Shown: piece by piece, positions 1-8,564 of the stretch
Position numbering within the stretch: the stretch's first letter is position 1
Layout: each line of letters opens with the position of its first letter
Origin: Massilia sp. CFBP 13721
GTDB taxonomy: Bacteria > Pseudomonadota > Gammaproteobacteria > Burkholderiales > Burkholderiaceae_D
Direction of reading: 5' to 3'
Assembly: GCF_014842025.1 (NCBI RefSeq)
Contig: NZ_JACYUY010000008.1
Location: 124,001-188,000 of the forward strand
Length of the DNA stretch: 64,000 bases
Notes under the pieces: model-generated
Database searches by the model: none
Seen by the model: the letters and a program-made list of their open reading frames with translations, nothing else
Told to the model about the DNA's origin: nothing
Program-made: the position numbers and the translations under genes

Positions 1-923
1 ATGGCGACGATCGAGATAATCCACGGCACCGAATTGAACAGGCCGACCTGGAATTCGCTGAACTGCCCCATCTTCTTGATCATGGTCGGCAGCCAGAAGG
101 TGGCGCCGTAGATGGTCAGCGAGATCATGAAGTAGATCAGGCAGAACAGCACGATCTGCGGGTCGCGCAGCAGGCGCATGCTGCCGCCCTTGGCGCCACT
201 TGTCCCCAGCTCGGCTTCACGCTCCTTCTGCTCGGCGGCGATTTCATCCGTCAGCGCGTCGCGTTCCGCATGGGTCAGCCACTTGGCGTCGCGCGGATCG
301 GAGTCGAGCAGGAACCAGACCACGCCGCACAGCAGCACCGAGAACATGCCCTCGATGATGAACATCCACTGCCAGCCGTGCAGGCCCATGCCGCTCAGCT
401 GCAGCAGGCCGCCGGTGATCGGGCCGGACAGGATCGACGCCGCGGCCGAACCGCTGAGGAAGATCGCCATTGCACGGCCCCGCTCGGCGCGCGGCAGCCA
501 GCGCGTGAAATAGTAGACCACGCCGGGGAAGAAGCCGGCTTCGGCCACGCCCAGCAGGAAGCGCAGCGCGTAGAACGAGTTTTCGCCCTGGACGAAGGCC
601 ATGGCGGTGGCCGCCAGGCCCCAGGTGAACATGATGCGGGTCAGCCAGGCCTTGGCGCCGAAGCGCTGCAGCATCAGGTTGGACGGCACCTCGAACAAGG
701 CATAGCCGATGAAGAACAGGCCGGCGCCAAAGCCAAAGGCGGCCGGCCCGATACCGAGGTCGGCCTCCAGGTGCGGCCGCACAAAACCGATGTTCACCCG
801 GTCGATGTAGTTCGCGATGAACATGATGACGAACAGCGGCAGGATGCGCCATTTGACCTTGCTGACCGCCTGCGCCAGCAAGGGATTGAGCGCGCGCTCG
901 GGGGTTGCGTGTGTCTTCTGCAC
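1..923 (-). CDS. MFS permease, anion:cation symporter family, probably glucarate/galactarate (3'-truncated by window edge)
   Basis: This is an inner-membrane sugar-acid importer. The protein starts at a GTG at 923, preceded by an AGGAGA ribosome site, and runs off the window after about 307 residues, so its C-terminal third is missing. The first membrane helix holds the motif NYIDRVNIG, followed by GAGLFFIGYALFEVPSN and a long helix with RFLLGVAEAGFFPGV, all typical of the ACS (GudP/phthalate/tartrate) family. A charged cytoplasmic loop (residues about 205-240) separates the two six-helix bundles. The porin and glucarate dehydratase genes lie just upstream on the same strand, which makes D-glucarate or galactarate the likely substrate; the substrate itself is inferred from context. 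Confidence 0.85.
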   Translation of the reverse strand, partial: MQKTHATPERALNPLLAQAVSKVKWRILPLFVIMFIANYIDRVNIGFVRPHLEADLGIGPAAFGFGAGLFFIGYALFEVPSNLMLQRFGAKAWLTRIMFTWGLAATAMAFVQGENSFYALRFLLGVAEAGFFPGVVYYFTRWLPRAERGRAMAIFLSGSAAASILSGPITGGLLQLSGMGLHGWQWMFIIEGMFSVLLCGVVWFLLDSDPRDAKWLTHAERDALTDEIAAEQKEREAELGTSGAKGGSMRLLRDPQIVLFCLIYFMISLTIYGATFWLPTMIKKMGQFSEFQVGLFNSVPWIISIVA

Positions 924-960
924 GATCTTCTCCTAACTCTCTATATTATTTACGCAGCCA

Positions 961-2037
961 TTAAAACGTATGGCGCATGCACAGATTGACGGCGCGGTCG
1001 CCGCTGCCGCCGTCGCTGGCGTTGCCGAGCGTGTAGCTCGCGCCATTCTCGTTGCGCATGCGCGCGTAGACCAGGTACACGTCCGTGCGGCGCGACAGAT
1101 TGTAGCGATAGCCCAGAGCGACCTGATCGGCGTCCTGGTTGGCTTGCTCCTTGTCGTTCTTGTGGATCCACGAAGCCAGCAGCGTGTGCGCGCCCAGCGG
1201 AACGGTCACCCCAAGCAGGGCGTCGGTGCTGTCGCGCGTGACCGCGGCGGCCGTCGGCGCGACCGCATAGCCGTACGGATTGTTGGCATTGCGCAGCGTC
1301 GAGCTGAGCGGGCCCTTGTTGACGCCATACGCCAGCGAGAACTTGGCCATCTGCGCCGTGTACGTCGCGGCCAGCAGCGTGTTGCGTGCGCTCGCCAGCG
1401 TGGTGGTGGCGGTGTCGTTGCTCTTGTTATGGTAAGCGAGGCGCAGCGCCAGCGGACCGGCGCCGTAGGCCACGACCAGCCCGCGCGAACGTCCGGCCGA
1501 CAGGTTGCCCGCCACTTCACCGGCGGCATAAGCCAGTTCGGTGCTGAAGCCGTTCCAGGCCGGGCTGGCGTACTTGACGCTGTTGTCCATGCGGCCGCCG
1601 TTCGAGACCGCGTTGATCAGGTTCTTCTCGTCGGCCGAGGTGCCGCTGCTGAACGGGTCGGCGAACACCGCCGCGAGGTAATGCGGCGCGTACTGGCGCC
1701 CGAAGGTGACAGTGCCGAGCGCGCGGCTGGACAGGCCCACAAAGGCCTGGCGCCCGAACAGCACGCCGCCCTGCCCCGAGTTACCGGTATCAAGCCCGAT
1801 ACCGCTCTCGAGCAGGAACAGGGCGCTGTTGCCGCCGCCCAAGTCTTCGGTGCCCTTGAAACCGAGGCGCGAACCGGAAGCGATGCCGCCGGTGACCTTG
1901 GTGGTCGCGCCGGCCTTGTTGCCGCCTTCGAAAGACAGGCCGGCGTCGGCCACGCCATACATCGTCACGCTCGATTGGGCCCAGGCGGATTGGGCGAACA
2001 GGGTCAGCGCAGCGGCTGCCAGGTGTTTCGTGTGCAA
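961..2037 (-). CDS. Gram-negative (Burkholderiales-type) outer-membrane porin
   Basis: A 358-residue general porin. It has a cleavable signal peptide (residues 1-20, cut after AWA before QSSVTMYG), the usual QSSVTLYG-like first strand, and alternating beta-strand sequence throughout. The C-terminal Phe (RHTF) is the signal for BAM-assisted insertion. The length fits trimeric 16-stranded porins. It lies between the sugar-acid permease and glucarate dehydratase on the same strand, with under 100 bp on either side, so it probably serves as the outer-membrane entry route for the same substrate. That role is inferred from position. Confidence 0.9.
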   Translation of the reverse strand: MHTKHLAAAALTLFAQSAWAQSSVTMYGVADAGLSFEGGNKAGATTKVTGGIASGSRLGFKGTEDLGGGNSALFLLESGIGLDTGNSGQGGVLFGRQAFVGLSSRALGTVTFGRQYAPHYLAAVFADPFSSGTSADEKNLINAVSNGGRMDNSVKYASPAWNGFSTELAYAAGEVAGNLSAGRSRGLVVAYGAGPLALRLAYHNKSNDTATTTLASARNTLLAATYTAQMAKFSLAYGVNKGPLSSTLRNANNPYGYAVAPTAAAVTRDSTDALLGVTVPLGAHTLLASWIHKNDKEQANQDADQVALGYRYNLSRRTDVYLVYARMRNENGASYTLGNASDGGSGDRAVNLCMRHTF

Positions 2038-2128
2038 AGGTGTCTCCTTGATGTCGCAGTACGGGTGATGCAGTGCGAGGGTGCGGGCGGCATGCCCATC
2101 CCTCGTCTGATATAGGTGCTACGCTGGC

Positions 2129-3490
2129 TCAGCGGCCCATGGCCGGGCGCTTCGGATCGTAGGTCCAGCCGGGCACCAGGTAACGCATCGCCATGGCGTC
2201 GTCGCGGGCGCCGCCAGCGACGCGCTTGTACAGTTCGTTGGCCGCCATGATGCGGTCCATGTCCGGCTCGATGCCCAGGCCCGGACGGTCCGGCACCGCC
2301 ACCTGGCCGCCGACGATCTGCAGCGGCTCTTTCGTCAGGCGCTCCTCGCCTTCCTGCCAGATCCAGTGGGTGTCGATGGCGGTGATGGCGCCCGGCGCCG
2401 CCGCCGCGCAATGGGTGAACATCGCCAGCGAGACGTCGAAGTGGTTGTTCGAATGCGAACCCCAGGTCAGGCCCCAGTCGTGGCACAGCTGCGCCAGGCG
2501 CACCGAACCCTGCATGGTCCAGAAGTGCGGGTCGGCCAGCGGGATGTCGACCGCGCCGAGCAGGTGCGAATGGGCCATCTGGCGCCAGTCGGTGGCGACC
2601 ATGTTGGTGGCCGTGCGGATGCCGGTGGCGCGCTTGAACTCGGCCATGATCTCGCGGCCCGAGTAACCGTTCTCGGGACCGCACGGGTCTTCGGCATAAG
2701 CCAGGATGTCGCCCTTACCGCGGCAGGCGGCGATGGCTTCGTCCAGGGTCCAGGCGCCGTTCGGGTCGAGCGTCGCGCGCGCATCCGGGAAGCGCGCCTT
2801 GATCGCCGCCACCGCCGCCACCTCTTCTTCCGGACGCATCACGCCGCCCTTGAGCTTGAAGTCGCGGAAGCCGTACTTGTCGACGCTGGCCGCGGCCAGA
2901 TCGGCGATCGCCTCGGGCGTCAGCGCCTCCTCGTGGCGCATGCCGTACCAGCCCGACTTGCCCGCGCCCGAGAGATACGGCAGGTCGGTGCGCGCACGAT
3001 CGCCGATGTAGAACAGGTAGGCGAGCATCGGCACGTGGCTGCGCTGCTGGCCGGCGCCGAGCAGCTCGCACAGCGGCACGCCCAGGTGCTGGCCGAGCAG
3101 GTCGAGCAGCGCGGCTTCGACCGCGGTGACCACGTTTTCCAGGCGCAGGTTGATTTCGTGCGGCTGCTTGAGCACTGCTTCCTCGGCGGCATTGGTCACC
3201 TGGTGATTGGCCTTGCCGGCGATCGCCTCGCGCATCGCGTTCAGGGTGCGGTTGTAGCGCCCGATCTCGGTGCCGGTCACGAGCGGCACCGCGCGCTGCA
3301 GGGTGCTCAGGATGCCGGCCGAGCCGGGCACCTCGCCCATGCCGGTGTTGCCGGCGCTGTCCTTCAGCAACACCAGGATGCGGGTGAAGTACGGCGCATG
3401 GGCGCCGCACAGGTTGAGCAGCATGCTGTCGTGGCCCGCGACGGGGATGACCTGCATGTCGACGATGGTGGGAGTGTTTGATGGGCGCAT
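2129..3490 (-). CDS. gudD: Glucarate dehydratase (enolase superfamily)
   Basis: This enzyme dehydrates D-glucarate (and L-idarate) to 5-keto-4-deoxyglucarate. The 453-residue product matches the roughly 446 residues of E. coli GudD and shows the family's key elements. These are the KxK base motif in FKLKGG, the Mg ligands in [15 protein letters not shown] and the following strand, and the His-Asp dyad region [15 protein letters not shown] chose the ATG at 3490 because [21 protein letters not shown] begins like known GudD. An ATG at 3499 is possible, and neither has a strong ribosome site. It is transcribed towards the porin and permease and divergently from a GntR regulator. Confidence 0.93.
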   Translation of the reverse strand: MRPSNTPTIVDMQVIPVAGHDSMLLNLCGAHAPYFTRILVLLKDSAGNTGMGEVPGSAGILSTLQRAVPLVTGTEIGRYNRTLNAMREAIAGKANHQVTNAAEEAVLKQPHEINLRLENVVTAVEAALLDLLGQHLGVPLCELLGAGQQRSHVPMLAYLFYIGDRARTDLPYLSGAGKSGWYGMRHEEALTPEAIADLAAASVDKYGFRDFKLKGGVMRPEEEVAAVAAIKARFPDARATLDPNGAWTLDEAIAACRGKGDILAYAEDPCGPENGYSGREIMAEFKRATGIRTATNMVATDWRQMAHSHLLGAVDIPLADPHFWTMQGSVRLAQLCHDWGLTWGSHSNNHFDVSLAMFTHCAAAAPGAITAIDTHWIWQEGEERLTKEPLQIVGGQVAVPDRPGLGIEPDMDRIMAANELYKRVAGGARDDAMAMRYLVPGWTYDPKRPAMGR

Positions 3491-3700
3491 AAAGGTCATG
3501 TAAAGTGACTGGGATCCTAGGTAACGGACCCGAGTGTAAATGAACTTTTGCAATTGCGCTATTGAATTTAGTTTGTTCAGAAACAGGGACGCACTTCTTC
3601 CCTGCCTCAGGTCGAACCTGCCGACGCGGCGCTTCACCTGTCTTCAGCGGCTGATCACCATGCTAGAATCGGCACCCACCTTTAGTGAGTTTTTCACAAC

Positions 3701-4429
3701 ATGAATCTCGACAGCCTGTCCGCCTCGTTCCGTCTCGACCGCTCGCGCAGTGCGGCTTCCCAGGTGTACGAGCACCTGCGCGAGTTGATCGTGACGCTGG
3801 CGCTGGCACCGGGCACGCCGCTGTCGCGCACGCAGGTGGCCGAAGCGCTCGACCTGTCGCCGATGCCTGTGCGCGACGCCCTGTCGCGGCTGGAGAAGGA
3901 GGGACTGGTGGAGATTTTCCCGCAACACCTGACCCGCGTGCGCGCCATCGACGTGGATGCGGCGCGCCAGATGCACGTGCTGCGCCTGTCGGTCGAGCTG
4001 GAAATCGTGAATGGCCTGGCCACGGCGGCCAATCCGGAGATCGTGAAATTGCTGCAGGCCGCGCTGACCAAGCAGCGCGCCTGCCTGGCGGCGGACGATC
4101 TCGGCGGCTTCATCCTGTTCGACCAGGAGTTCCACCGCACCATGTACAAGGCCGCCCAGCTGATGAGCGTCTGGCACATGATCCGCGGCGCCAGCGGCAA
4201 CCTCGACCGTCTGCGGCGCCTGCACGTGCCGATGAACGGCAAGGCCCAGGCCGTGCTGGAAGAGCATGCCGGGATCGTGACGGCGATCGGCGCGGGCGAC
4301 CCGGCCGCCGCCCAGGCCTGGGTACGGCGCCATTTATCCGGCACCCTGGCCGAGCTGGATAGCCTGCGCGCACGCTATCCGGATTACATGTTGCCGATGT
4401 CGGACTTTGGCGAGCGTGCTTTGGCTTGA
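3701..4429 (+). CDS. GntR-family transcriptional regulator, FadR subfamily (FCD domain)
   Basis: A 242-residue DNA-binding regulator. The N-terminal winged helix (residues about 15-80) contains LREL..TLALAPGTPLSRTQVAEALDLSPMPVRDALSRLEKEGLVE, the GntR signature. The C-terminal all-helical FCD domain (about 85-230) has the metal/ligand pocket histidines (EFHRTMY, EEHAGIVTAI). It is divergent from gudD with a 210-bp shared control region, so it is the likely repressor of the glucarate genes with the sugar acid or a breakdown product as inducer. In that region an imperfect inverted repeat (GGGTCC and GGATCCC arms, near 3511-3531) could be part of an operator, but this is weak. Confidence 0.9.
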   Translation: MNLDSLSASFRLDRSRSAASQVYEHLRELIVTLALAPGTPLSRTQVAEALDLSPMPVRDALSRLEKEGLVEIFPQHLTRVRAIDVDAARQMHVLRLSVELEIVNGLATAANPEIVKLLQAALTKQRACLAADDLGGFILFDQEFHRTMYKAAQLMSVWHMIRGASGNLDRLRRLHVPMNGKAQAVLEEHAGIVTAIGAGDPAAAQAWVRRHLSGTLAELDSLRARYPDYMLPMSDFGERALA

Positions 4430-4562
4430 GGGGCTGGCTTGAGGCACGGCCTGGGGACCTCGGCTCGCCTATTGAGAAAACAACACCGCCGACTGTGCCG
4501 CTTTAGTCTCCACCGATTCAGGCGTAGAGTGACCCAAGCCATACTCTCAGCGCGGGGGTCAC

Positions 4563-6425
4563 ATGAATACCAGCGACAGCGCGGCAGCCGGGTCCGACAC
4601 GGCGCCGCCGCGCCAGATCGTCGTCTGCTGCGACGGCACCAACAACACGCTGACCGGCGGCGCCCATGACACCAACGTCCTGAAAGTCATCGGCCAGCTG
4701 GCGCCGGAGGCGCACAACCAGCTCGTCTATTACGACCCGGGCGTGGGCTCGCCCGACCAGTTGCCGCCGCTGGGCGCCTGGAACGAACTGGTGCGGCGCA
4801 AGGAACGCATCGCGGGCCTGGCGCAGGGCAAGGGCATCTACGAGAACATCGCCGAGGCGTATTCCTTCCTGGTCGAACACTACGAGCCGGGCGACCAGAT
4901 CTACATTTTCGGCTTTTCGCGCGGCGCCTTCACGGCGCGCTGCGTGGCCGGCATGGTCAACCTGTTCGGCATCGTCAGGGCCGACAGCAAGCCGCTGATC
5001 CTGACGCTGATCCGCGTCTACTTCTCCACCCCAAGCGAAGGCGGCAAGGAACAGGGCCGCTCCTGGGGCGCCATCCGCGCCAGGCAGGCCGAGGAGAATC
5101 GCCTGGCGAACCAGGCGCTGGCGCGCGCGACCGGGATGGCGTCCGGGAACGTGAGCGACAGCGCGCTTGCCACCTATTTCGCGCGCAAGAAAAACCGCAA
5201 GAGCACGCAGCGCGAAGTCGCGCAGCAGGTCCGCGCGGACTTCACCTCGGAGCATGGCAGGACCGCGGCGATCCACTTCATCGGCGTCTGGGACACGGTC
5301 GAATCGGTCGGCATCCCACTGCTGTCGCGGCGCAAGATCACGCGCGACGGCACGACGCGCACGAAAAACGGCTTCCGCCACATCCGCCATGCGCTGTCGC
5401 TCGACGAACAGCGCTTCAGTTTCGAACCGCGCCTGTATTGGGATGAGGACTATACGATCGAGGCGGACGATCCGGCGCAGGCGCGTTCGCTGCGCCAGCG
5501 CTGGTTCCCGGGTGTGCACAGCGATGTCGGCGGCGGCTACGACATCCACGAATCGGGGCTGTCGGACGAGGCATTTCGCTGGATGATGAACGAGGCCGTT
5601 GCGCGCGGCCTGCGCGTCGACCCGGGGGCGCAGGCCGCGCCGTCGAAGCGATACATCGCCCACGATACCGGTTACGACACGCCCTGGTGGGGTCTTGCCG
5701 GCCTCAGGGTGCGCACCAACGTCACCCACGTCGAGGGCGGCAGGAAGCGCAGGACCCGGGTCATCCTCGACGAGGCGGCGCGCGACCCGCAGGCGCGGAT
5801 CTACTCGGTCTGGAAAAGCGGCGCCGTACTGAAAAGCGCGCGCTTGCGCTGGGCCCTGGCCTGCGCCTGCCTGTTGTACCTGCTGTGCGGCTGGTTTGGC
5901 CACCGGGCGCTTGGAGGCGGCGACGGCGCCGGCCTGTTCGAGCGAATCCGCCAGGGAGCGGACGGCTTCGACGCCTGGCAACGCGGCTTTTTCCCGGCTT
6001 GCGCGGCCAGTTGGCCGCCGCGCTGTCCGCCGTCGCTGGCGTCACCCGAGTACGCGACCTGGGCCAGCATCGCCGATTTCGCTTTCATTGCCGCATACGG
6101 CTGGCTGCTCGGCCTGTGTGCGACCTGGGCGTTCAGGCAGATGGCGGCGTCCAGGCGCCCGCAGGACGAGGTAGCGCCGGTCTTCATGCTGGGCATGGCG
6201 CCGCTGGTGGCCGTCGCCGCCGACATCCTGGAAAACCTGCTCACCCTGCTGACGCTGTGGGCCATGTCATGGAACCCCGACTGGCCGGCAGCCGTATCGG
6301 GCGGGCTGCTGCTGGTCGCCAACCTGGTCAAATGGGCGGGCTTCACAGGTAGCCTGTTGCTCATCGCCTGCGGCATCTTTGCCAGCACCAGCATGCGTCC
6401 CGCGCCGGCGCCGTCGCGCACCTGA
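4563..6425 (+). CDS. DUF2235 alpha/beta-hydrolase with C-terminal membrane domain
   Basis: A 620-residue protein. Residues about 18-290 form a DUF2235 hydrolase domain. It starts with IVVCCDGTNNTL, contains the nucleophile elbow GFSRGAF (Gly-x-Ser-x-Gly, Ser near residue 120) and the later HSDVGGGY segment with the catalytic Asp region, as in Tle1-type phospholipase domains. Residues about 425-610 hold four or more hydrophobic helices (for example ALACACLLYLLCGW and FIAAYGWLLGLCATWAF), so the hydrolase is probably membrane anchored. It stands alone, with no type VI secretion genes nearby. Lipase activity is inferred from the family; the true substrate is unknown. Confidence 0.82.
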   Translation: MNTSDSAAAGSDTAPPRQIVVCCDGTNNTLTGGAHDTNVLKVIGQLAPEAHNQLVYYDPGVGSPDQLPPLGAWNELVRRKERIAGLAQGKGIYENIAEAYSFLVEHYEPGDQIYIFGFSRGAFTARCVAGMVNLFGIVRADSKPLILTLIRVYFSTPSEGGKEQGRSWGAIRARQAEENRLANQALARATGMASGNVSDSALATYFARKKNRKSTQREVAQQVRADFTSEHGRTAAIHFIGVWDTVESVGIPLLSRRKITRDGTTRTKNGFRHIRHALSLDEQRFSFEPRLYWDEDYTIEADDPAQARSLRQRWFPGVHSDVGGGYDIHESGLSDEAFRWMMNEAVARGLRVDPGAQAAPSKRYIAHDTGYDTPWWGLAGLRVRTNVTHVEGGRKRRTRVILDEAARDPQARIYSVWKSGAVLKSARLRWALACACLLYLLCGWFGHRALGGGDGAGLFERIRQGADGFDAWQRGFFPACAASWPPRCPPSLASPEYATWASIADFAFIAAYGWLLGLCATWAFRQMAASRRPQDEVAPVFMLGMAPLVAVAADILENLLTLLTLWAMSWNPDWPAAVSGGLLLVANLVKWAGFTGSLLLIACGIFASTSMRPAPAPSRT

Positions 6426-6438
6426 GCAAGCCCCCGTG

Positions 6439-6636
6439 CTAGCTGCCCTGGTAGATCAGCACCGCGACCGCTGCCGCACCGACGGCCAGCAAGCCGAACA
6501 GGAAATAGCGCATCGCCGTGGCAAGGCCGGTGACCGCCTTGTCGGCATCCTTGCTGAGCATGCCGCGCTTGCGGCCGGAATTCATCAGCATCGCAATGAA
6601 GATGAAGCTGAAGAACAGGAGGAGGACGAATTTCAT
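6439..6636 (-). CDS. Small two-helix membrane protein (hypothetical)
   Basis: A 65-residue protein starting MKFVLLLFFSFIFIAML, with a second hydrophobic segment near the C-terminus (YFLFGLLAVGAAAVAVLIY) and a basic loop between (NSGRKRGMLSKDADKA). A GGAGG-like ribosome site lies a few bases before the ATG at 6636. It follows the 134-residue coiled-coil membrane protein by 22 bp on the same strand and the two are probably cotranscribed. I do not recognise a family and suggest no function beyond an inner-membrane location. Confidence 0.65.
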   Translation of the reverse strand: MKFVLLLFFSFIFIAMLMNSGRKRGMLSKDADKAVTGLATAMRYFLFGLLAVGAAAVAVLIYQGS

Positions 6637-6658
6637 GGCGCGGGCTGTCAGGTAAACA

Positions 6659-7063
6659 TCAGGTGCGGGCCAGCACCAGGCTGAGGGCAACGATGGCCAG
6701 TACGCCGGCGCCGGCGGCGGTAAAGCCGACCAGGGTCAGGCGCTCGCGCGCGGCCTGCAGTTTCGCCACCAGTTGCGCGTTCTGGTCGGCCAGTTCCGCG
6801 ATCAGCTTCGATGCTTCGCGTACCTGCCCCTGCAGCTGCGAAATCGCGATGTCCTGGCGCTCGACCTGGGTCGCGATTAGCGCAATGCCATCGTCGAGCG
6901 GCATGTGCGCCACCGTTTCGTCGAATTCCGTATCCGGCATCGTCACGCCCTTGCGCCCGACGGTATCCCACAGCCGGCGCGCGCTGTTCGCCACTTGCGG
7001 CGCCGCCGCGAGGACCTCGCTCCACGGCACGGACTTCAATACTCTCAACCAGGCTCCCGCCAT
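6659..7063 (-). CDS. Coiled-coil protein with C-terminal membrane anchor (hypothetical)
   Basis: A 134-residue protein with a clear AGGAGAG ribosome site before the ATG at 7063. Residues about 65-110 form a heptad-rich coiled coil (QVERQDIAISQLQGQV...AELADQNAQLVAKLQAARERL). Residues about 113-131 form a single hydrophobic helix ending in VLART, giving a tail-anchored layout. It resembles small single-helix proteins with a cytoplasmic coiled coil, but no named family is recognisable. It is the first gene of a likely two-gene unit with the small membrane protein downstream. Confidence 0.68.
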   Translation of the reverse strand: MAGAWLRVLKSVPWSEVLAAAPQVANSARRLWDTVGRKGVTMPDTEFDETVAHMPLDDGIALIATQVERQDIAISQLQGQVREASKLIAELADQNAQLVAKLQAARERLTLVGFTAAGAGVLAIVALSLVLART

Positions 7064-7173
7064 ATGCTCTCTCCTTTACTTGTCGTTTGTACAGCATAGC
7101 ATTTCCGGCGCCCTGCCTTGACCAGCCAGTGGGACCCAATCGTGCGGCCTGCATTTTGCAGTACCATGGTTCC

Positions 7174-7845
7174 ATGTGTGGACGATTTGACCAAAGCCAA
7201 ACGGCACGATACTACGCGAGCGTCTTCGGCTGGGCCGACGCCGTGTACGACAGCGAATCGACGCCGGCCTATAACGTGCCGCCCGGGACGTATCGCCCCG
7301 TCATGCACATCCAGGACGGCGAGCGCCGCATTGACGACGTATTCTGGAGTTACCGCGCTAAATGGGCGGAAGGCAAACTGCCGATTTCCATCAACGCCCG
7401 CCTCGACAAGCTGACCAACCGCTACTGGAGCCGGCTATTGAAGAACGGCCGCGCCATCGTACCCGCTGACGGCTGGTACGAGTGGACCGGCGAAAAAGGG
7501 AAAAAGCAGCCCTGGCACATCCACCGCAAGGACCGTGCACCCCTGTACATGCTGGCGCTGGCGAATTTCGGCACCTTTACCGAGAACCGCGCCGAAGCCG
7601 GCTTCGTGCTCGTCACCGACGATGCCGCCGAAGGCATGCTCGACATCCACGACCGGCGCCCGGTCGTGCTCGAGGCCGCGGATGCCGCAGTCTGGCTCGA
7701 CCCCGCCATCAATCCCGAGCAGGCGCTCGAACTGGCGCGCCAGGCGGCGCTGCCCCCGGACGCGTTCGAGTGGTTCAAGGTCACGCCGCAAGTGAACCGC
7801 GCGAATGCCGACAGCCCGGAGATGGCGCTGCCGATGCAGGAATAG
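7174..7845 (+). CDS. SRAP-domain (YedK/HMCES) abasic-site protein
   Basis: A 223-residue member of the SOS response-associated peptidase family, which protects abasic sites in single-stranded DNA by forming a thiazolidine crosslink through Cys2. The start ATG at 7174 is fixed by this chemistry: the protein begins M-C-G-R-F, placing the catalytic Cys at position 2 after Met removal. Other active-site motifs are present: NVPPG, NARLD (Asn), VPADGWYEW (Glu) and IHDRRPVVL (His). The length is normal. It stands alone and no LexA box is evident to me just upstream. Confidence 0.95.
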   Translation: MCGRFDQSQTARYYASVFGWADAVYDSESTPAYNVPPGTYRPVMHIQDGERRIDDVFWSYRAKWAEGKLPISINARLDKLTNRYWSRLLKNGRAIVPADGWYEWTGEKGKKQPWHIHRKDRAPLYMLALANFGTFTENRAEAGFVLVTDDAAEGMLDIHDRRPVVLEAADAAVWLDPAINPEQALELARQAALPPDAFEWFKVTPQVNRANADSPEMALPMQE

Positions 7846-7879
7846 CGCAGCGGGAATAGCTCAGAACAAGCACCTGCGC

Positions 7880-8062
7880 TTATTCGAGGATCGACAGCAG
7901 CGCCACCAGACCCAACGACATGGCGATCAGCACGCCGGCGCGGCTGCGCAGGCGCTGGCCGCGTTCGACGACGCGCTTGGCGATCTTGCGGCTCGGACGG
8001 ACGCCGTTGTTGCCCACGTCGGGCTTCGACTCATGTTGCGTGTTCATCTCTACGATATCCAT
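7880..8062 (-). CDS. Small single-helix membrane protein (hypothetical)
   Basis: A 60-residue product with a polar basic N-terminal half (SRKIAKRVVERGQRLRSRAG) and a single C-terminal hydrophobic helix (VLIAMSLGLVALLSILE). The start could be the ATG at 8062 or the in-frame ATG at 8047 (MNTQHESK). Neither has a strong ribosome site. It lies tail to tail with the SRAP gene. There is no recognised family. It is accepted because the composition is protein-like, with a positive-inside charge pattern. Confidence 0.5.
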   Translation of the reverse strand: MDIVEMNTQHESKPDVGNNGVRPSRKIAKRVVERGQRLRSRAGVLIAMSLGLVALLSILE

Positions 8063-8504
8063 TTGGTAAATCCTGAAAGCTGGAAAATGCAGGACAGTGA
8101 AGCTGCACTGCGTGGCACTGGATCGGGAGGCTCGGGTACGACGCGCGGCGTCGGCCGAGCTCAGGCAAGCGGGGCGGGAAACCCTGGGCTTTCGCGACGC
8201 GCGCTTGGACGGGCAGAAAGAAATGCGGCGCAGGCAGGCGCCGTGCCATTGAAGGACGTGAAACCGGACGACTCGTGATGCGCGGTGCGTAACATTCCAG
8301 GGACCGTGTTCAACTGCTATCGAGAATGCTGGCTCCTGCCGGGCGTCTTGTGGACGCCGCTCCCGACTCGCAACATAAAAATTTATTCTACACCAAGCTT
8401 TCTACTGTTCAGTACGTATTTGCAATGAGTGTTTGCGTTAAATCAACGCAGCTAAGTTTGATCTAAGTTTTGCCGTGCGAATCGTTGCGCACATGACCCA
8501 AATG
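8063..8504. other. Intergenic region, mostly featureless
   Basis: About 440 bp without a convincing gene. It contains a small perfect hairpin (GGCGTC arms at 8342-8347 and 8353-8358, five-base loop) followed by an AT-rich stretch near 8380-8400. No T-run follows the hairpin, so it is not a clear terminator. The region could hold the promoter of the small protein at 7880-8062 or a small RNA, but nothing visible decides this. Confidence 0.4.
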
Positions 8505-8540
8505 CAAAAAACCCCGCGCGCCTTGCGGCTGCGCGGGGTT
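8505..8540 (-). terminator. Rho-independent terminator of the beta-helix gene
   Basis: Read on the minus strand, AACCCCGCGCAGCC pairs with GGCGCGCGGGGTT across a short loop, and the hairpin is followed at once by a run of six T residues. It sits about 25 bp after the stop codon of the minus-strand gene 8565-9779, the right position for an intrinsic terminator. Confidence 0.9.
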
Positions 8541-8564
8541 GTTCAAGCCGGAGCCTGAAGGGTG

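Noticed and set aside
8331-8360. Hairpin at 8342-8358 as a terminator
   Set aside because: No T-run follows on either strand, unlike the strong terminator at 8505-8540.
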